Assembly: GCF_010820665.1 (NCBI RefSeq)
Contig: NZ_JAAIKC010000003.1
Span: forward strand, 310,001-374,000
Length of the DNA stretch: 64,000 nt
Direction of reading: 5' to 3'
Source: Paenibacillus sp. SYP-B3998
Lineage (GTDB): Bacteria; Bacillota; Bacilli; Paenibacillales; NBRC-103111
Below the pieces are notes generated by a model. It was given only the letters and a program-made list of their open reading frames with translations, had not been told where the DNA came from and made no database searches. The position numbers and the translations under genes were made by a program. Every line of letters begins with the position of its first letter. Position 1 is the first letter of the stretch. Shown piece by piece: positions 61,197 through 64,000 of this stretch.

Positions 61197-61835
61197 TTAA
61201 AGATCCTTTAATTTATGGTAATAGGCTCCTAATTGTTTTTTGGAAAAGCTATAAGGAGAGTTTTTGTTTCGCAACCATAAGTTGCCTTTAACAATTAAAA
61301 TATAAACGGCGACGATGAAGTAAGTCGCACCCAAAATCCAGTCAGCTGTAGTTGATAAATGATGATCAACGATATTGTTGATATACCAAATTCCAATGGG
61401 TACATGAAGGAATATGGCAGCGAATAATCCAGGATTATAAACGCTCTTCGCTTTTATATTTGCGAAAATCCCATGCCAGATAACTTGGAAAAAGCCCATC
61501 AAAATGGGGGCAAGGCCCAGCCATACTATGGAAGGGAACAATACGGGAAGCAAATAAAACACGTAAGCGATGATTACGTTGATGATCATTGCGGATTGTT
61601 TATTTAACGGATATCTATCGGGTGTTTCACTTTTAAATAAGACCACATTAAACATGCCTGCAAAAGTCCCAGGCCAACGGTATTCTTCAAACTGATGGAT
61701 GAGTATGGCTACAAAGTTTAACCATAAAATCATCGTTAGTTCCGATAGTATCGTCCGATTCATCATTACATAAATACATACCAATAATCCAACAACAACA
61801 CCTAAGTCTTGCCAATGTTTTCTTAGAAAGTTCAT
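61197..61835 (-). CDS. HXXEE-domain membrane protein
   Basis: About 212 residues from ATG 61835 (GAGGTGA upstream). The conserved HQFEEYRWPGTFAG, which gives the family its name, lies near residue 48. About six hydrophobic segments follow. The function of HXXEE proteins is not known. The gene follows the TetR regulator by 10 bp on the same strand and is presumably repressed by it. Confidence 0.8.
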   Translation of the reverse strand: MNFLRKHWQDLGVVVGLLVCIYVMMNRTILSELTMILWLNFVAILIHQFEEYRWPGTFAGMFNVVLFKSETPDRYPLNKQSAMIINVIIAYVFYLLPVLFPSIVWLGLAPILMGFFQVIWHGIFANIKAKSVYNPGLFAAIFLHVPIGIWYINNIVDHHLSTTADWILGATYFIVAVYILIVKGNLWLRNKNSPYSFSKKQLGAYYHKLKDL

Positions 61836-61845
61836 GTTGATCACC

Positions 61846-62439
61846 TCAATGATTTATTTGATGAAAATAACGTTCAAAGAGCAAATCAATTTGTTTTTCT
61901 ATGGGGGCCATTTCCACTGATGCACCCGATTCAAGAATGGGGCTCATGAGTGCGGGGAGAAAGATCGCTCCAAATATTTGGAGCATCATTATCATCAAAC
62001 GCTCTGGCTGTTGTTCATTGGTTAGTTCTTTTAGAGTGCTTTGAACTTTAGGAAATCCCATCATTTTTAAAAACGAGCCATATTCATACTGTGATGAAAA
62101 AGATGAGCTTCCCATAACAATAATTCTGGAGAGCAGTTCTGGATATTGACGAATCACTTGCAAATAATCAAGTGAAAATTGCTTCAGTCTGTCCCGCGCT
62201 GGTACAGAGGAATTGTCCAATATAGCAAAGGTATGCTGAAAACTGTTTAATATCACTTTAATAGATTCGCTGACCAGATTTTCTTTAGAACCAAAGTAAT
62301 AATTAACAAGAGATACATTTGTACCGGAGTGTTCAGCAATTTTTCTAATGGTAATACTCTCAAAGCCATCTTTTTTGATCATTTCCAGTGTTGCATACAT
62401 GATTTTCTCTTTTGTGTCCTTTTTTTTGTCTAGATCCAT
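61846..62439 (-). CDS. TetR-family transcriptional regulator
   Basis: 197 residues from ATG 62439 (ACGGAGGA at 7 bp). The helix-turn-helix reads TIRKIAEHSGTNVSLVNYYF at residues 28-47. The C-terminal ligand domain is helical. It probably controls its own promoter and the HXXEE gene through two palindromes upstream of the start. Confidence 0.88.
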   Translation of the reverse strand: MDLDKKKDTKEKIMYATLEMIKKDGFESITIRKIAEHSGTNVSLVNYYFGSKENLVSESIKVILNSFQHTFAILDNSSVPARDRLKQFSLDYLQVIRQYPELLSRIIVMGSSSFSSQYEYGSFLKMMGFPKVQSTLKELTNEQQPERLMIMMLQIFGAIFLPALMSPILESGASVEMAPIEKQIDLLFERYFHQINH

Positions 62440-62478
62440 ACGCATTCCTCCGTTCAAAGTTTAAATTAATAATACTTA

Positions 62479-62501
62479 AAACAACGTTTAAAACATTGTT
62501 T
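62479..62501 (-). promoter_or_regulatory. Tandem palindromic operators of the TetR gene
   Basis: AAACAACGTTT (62479-62489) and AAACATTGTTT (62491-62501), two AAAC-N3-GTTT palindromes spaced 12 bp centre to centre. They are 40 bp upstream of the TetR start, as expected for autorepression. Confidence 0.6.
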
Positions 62502-62697
62502 AATTCAATATAGCAATTTTTATTTTTTCTTGCAAGTCCGACGCGTACATTCTTTTCCGAATGTATCTGTTAACTTCTATCGGTATCAAAGAGGATGTTA
62601 AGAGAACTCACATACTTTTAGTTTTTAGAGGGCATCGCTTTACGAATAGTTGAGCTATAATTGTAATTAAAGTATGAAAACCAACAAGGAGCCAAAT

Positions 62698-63109
62698 ATG
62701 AGAAAAATTATCATGTTTAACAGAGTTTCAATCGACGGCTTTTTTGCTGGTTCAAAAGGAGAAATGGATTGGTTCGTAATGGACCACGAAATTGACAAAA
62801 CGGCGCATGAGATCATGGAGCCTGACACGGAAAATTCCACATTAGTTAAAGGAGATATCACAAAAGAAGTGAGGGATTTAAAACAAGGGGTAGGTGGTGA
62901 TATCGTTTGGAAGTGGTACGATTGTGCAGCAGCTTGCAAATGAAGGATTAATTGACGAGTATTTGATCGTCGTAACCCCGGTTGTTCTGGGATCAGGAAA
63001 ACCACTTTTTAAAGATGTCAAAGAAATTAAACTTAATCATTTAGAAATAAAAAGGGATTTTGAATCAGGAAACTTTTTGCTTCATTATAGGATTAAGCAA
63101 AGTCGCTAA
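62698..63109 (+). pseudogene. RibD C-terminal/dihydrofolate-reductase-like protein, broken
   Basis: AAGGAG precedes ATG 62698. The start MRKIIMFNRVSIDGFFAGSK and GEMDWF are typical. After EPDT about 50 residues are missing before LVKGDITKEVRDLKQGVGGD. A frameshift near 62905 then leads to FGSGTIVQQLANEGLIDEYL and TPVVLGSGKPLFKDVKEIKL. The reductase-type nucleotide site is lost, so the gene is inactive. Confidence 0.8.
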
Positions 63110-63179
63110 GTACTTAGTTTCAGATAGTATGAGAGCAAGAAAGCACCAATTGTTTAAAAGTTTGATCAAGTAGTAAAGG

Positions 63180-63222
63180 AAAAACGAGCCTTAGAAGCGA
63201 TTCTAAGGCTCGTTTTTCTTTT
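63180..63222 (+). terminator. Strong terminator
   Basis: AAAAACGAGCCTTAGAA / TTCTAAGGCTCGTTTTT, a perfect 17-bp stem with a 4-nt loop; the T-run continues after the stem. Confidence 0.9.
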
Positions 63223-63375
63223 TGTACAAAAAAATAGTCGTGTTTGTCCATTGCAACGATTAAGCACAGAAGCCTACAATTTAATTCGACGAGTATAGGA
63301 AAAGTGTTTTTTGTCCTGAAAAAGGAGCAGAATGTCCATTGTTTCAGTTTGTTAAATAGGCTATGCTTTTTTGAG
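63223..63375. other. Intergenic region before the Fur box
   Basis: About 150 bp without a coding frame; it leads into the iron-box promoter of the ABC exporter and permease remnant. Confidence 0.35.
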
Positions 63376-63396
63376 TGATAATGAGAATTAATATCA
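63376..63396 (+). promoter_or_regulatory. Fur-box-like site
   Basis: TGATAATGAGAATTAATATC and the next A. The internal 19 bases match the classic GATAATGATAATCATTATC iron box at 16 positions. It would repress the downstream genes in iron-replete cells. Confidence 0.6.
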
Positions 63397-63410
63397 CTTG
63401 AAGAGGAGTC

Positions 63411-63561
63411 ATGTATTCATCTGCATCACGAAAATAGGACAAGTCCGAAATTCAGCGGCAGCCCGTTGGAAGCAGCGCTTATTCTGAATAGCGGGAAGGT
63501 TACGTTGGTGTTAGGCATCGTTTTATCCGTCTCTTCCGGCGAGACGATAAACATACATTAG
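63411..63561 (+). pseudogene. Possible iron-siderophore permease (FecCD) N-terminal relic
   Basis: A GAGGAG site and ATG 63411 (MYSSASRK then stop) lead into another frame reading PLEAALILNSGKVTLVLGIV then LSVSSGETINIH and TAG. This hydrophobic start resembles FecCD permeases and agrees with the Fur box. Only about 40 residues remain, so the family call is tentative. Confidence 0.35.
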
Positions 63562-63572
63562 GGAGGAAAGTC

Positions 63573-64000
63573 ATGTTTCGTCGTTTTTTTACTTATTATC
63601 GTCCGTATAAGGGCCTGTTTATCCTTGATTTCACTTGTGCAATTTTTGCCGCCTTGCTTGAACTCGTATTTCCTGTAGCCGTTAACAGGGTAGTGGACGA
63701 TCTGCTGCCAAGCGGCAACTGGAAGTGGATTTTATATGCCTGCCTCGGCTTGCTCGGGATATACGTCGTCAGCGCAGGTTTACATTATGTGGTGACATAC
63801 TGGGGACACAAGCTGGGCATCAGCATCGAATCGGATATGCGTAAAAAGCTGTTCGACCGGGTGCAGAAGCTGTCGTTTCGTTTTTTTGACAACAACAAGA
63901 CAGGACATCTCGTGTCCCGGATGACGAACGACTTGATGGATATTGGGGAAATTGCCCACCACGGACCGGAAGATTTATTCATCGCGGTCATGACGCTAGC
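63573..64000 (+). CDS. ABC exporter, membrane domain (continues beyond window)
   Basis: 143 residues present, starting at ATG 63573 after GGGAGG: MFRRFFTYYRPYKGLFILDF. Four hydrophobic stretches and the YWGHKLGISIESDMRKKLFD and SRMTNDLMDIGE coupling-helix regions identify an ABC membrane domain of the type fused to its ATPase. The Fur box suggests a role in export or uptake linked to iron (siderophore or metal stress), but the ATPase lies outside the window. Confidence 0.85.
   Translation, partial: MFRRFFTYYRPYKGLFILDFTCAIFAALLELVFPVAVNRVVDDLLPSGNWKWILYACLGLLGIYVVSAGLHYVVTYWGHKLGISIESDMRKKLFDRVQKLSFRFFDNNKTGHLVSRMTNDLMDIGEIAHHGPEDLFIAVMTL

Noticed and set aside
1-64000. CRISPR array, rRNA or tRNA genes
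   Set aside because: No regularly spaced direct repeats and no recognisable tRNA or rRNA sequences were seen in reading the window.

Overview
The window reads as chromosomal DNA of a Paenibacillus-like, low-to-mid GC Gram-positive (Bacillales). The evidence is strong AGGAGG-type ribosome sites, frequent TTG starts, a XerS-type recombinase, a T-box leader, a YesM/YesN-type two-component pair beside a CUT1 sugar importer, Zur-box controlled zinc genes, and Amj, YwbE, YolD-like and PepF-like proteins. I saw no rRNA, tRNA, CRISPR array or complete insertion sequence.

Layout. 1-3.7 kb: partial xerS, a FadR-type regulator, a frameshifted MFS exporter and a YlmA-type ABC ATPase. 4.1-5.6 kb: an intact PksB-like hydrolase followed by a ruined NRPS condensation domain. 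5.7-13.9 kb: a sugar-responsive unit of sensor kinase, response regulator, solute-binding lipoprotein, two permeases and a GH29 alpha-L-fucosidase. 13.9-16.2 kb: an AraC regulator divergent from an MFS protein. 16.3-23.7 kb: secondary-metabolism remains, namely a P450-reductase scrap, an intact GT1 glycosyltransferase, an intact Sfp-type PPTase, a shredded NRPS C-A module, a serine-hydrolase scrap, an intact trans-acting malonyltransferase and a KS scrap. Together with 4.1-5.6 kb this looks like a decayed trans-AT PKS/NRPS locus in which only stand-alone enzymes survive.

23.9-33 kb: small conserved proteins, a GNAT, a SNF2 helicase plus SWIM protein pair, a solitary tyrosine recombinase, and an EamA transporter behind a T-box. 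33.3-34.2 kb is a gene graveyard with remnants of at least four unrelated genes. 34.2-38.5 kb: an SRPBCC protein, Amj flippase, a radical SAM/SPASM protein and a DinG-type helicase. 38.5-40.1 kb: a collapsed Tn3-family element bounded by about 33-bp inverted repeats. It holds tnpA and integrase fragments, a PIN-domain scrap and two intact, tandem, unrecognised small genes. 40.4-45.2 kb: a small membrane protein, two HAD phosphatases, a broken GNAT, and a nucleotide-sugar dehydratase overlapping a MurG-type glycosyltransferase.

45.5-49.8 kb is a coherent zinc-starvation regulon: Zur boxes, adcC-adcB-adcA, a COG0523 GTPase and a cysteine-poor L33. 50-55.1 kb: LysR/SDR pair, PepF, a monooxygenase and a nitroreductase. 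55.1-59 kb: an OpuAC relic, a GntR-ABC-permease operon and an erythromycin-esterase homologue. 59.2-63.1 kb: an LTA-synthase-like sulfatase, a TetR/HXXEE operon with two operators, and a deaminase-reductase relic. The window ends in a Fur-box region and a truncated ABC exporter.

Two features cut across this layout. Three dispersed 11-6-11 bp sites with an identical left arm resemble Xer core sites. The other is the unusually high density of pseudogenes. All calls come from reading the sequence; no database search was run.
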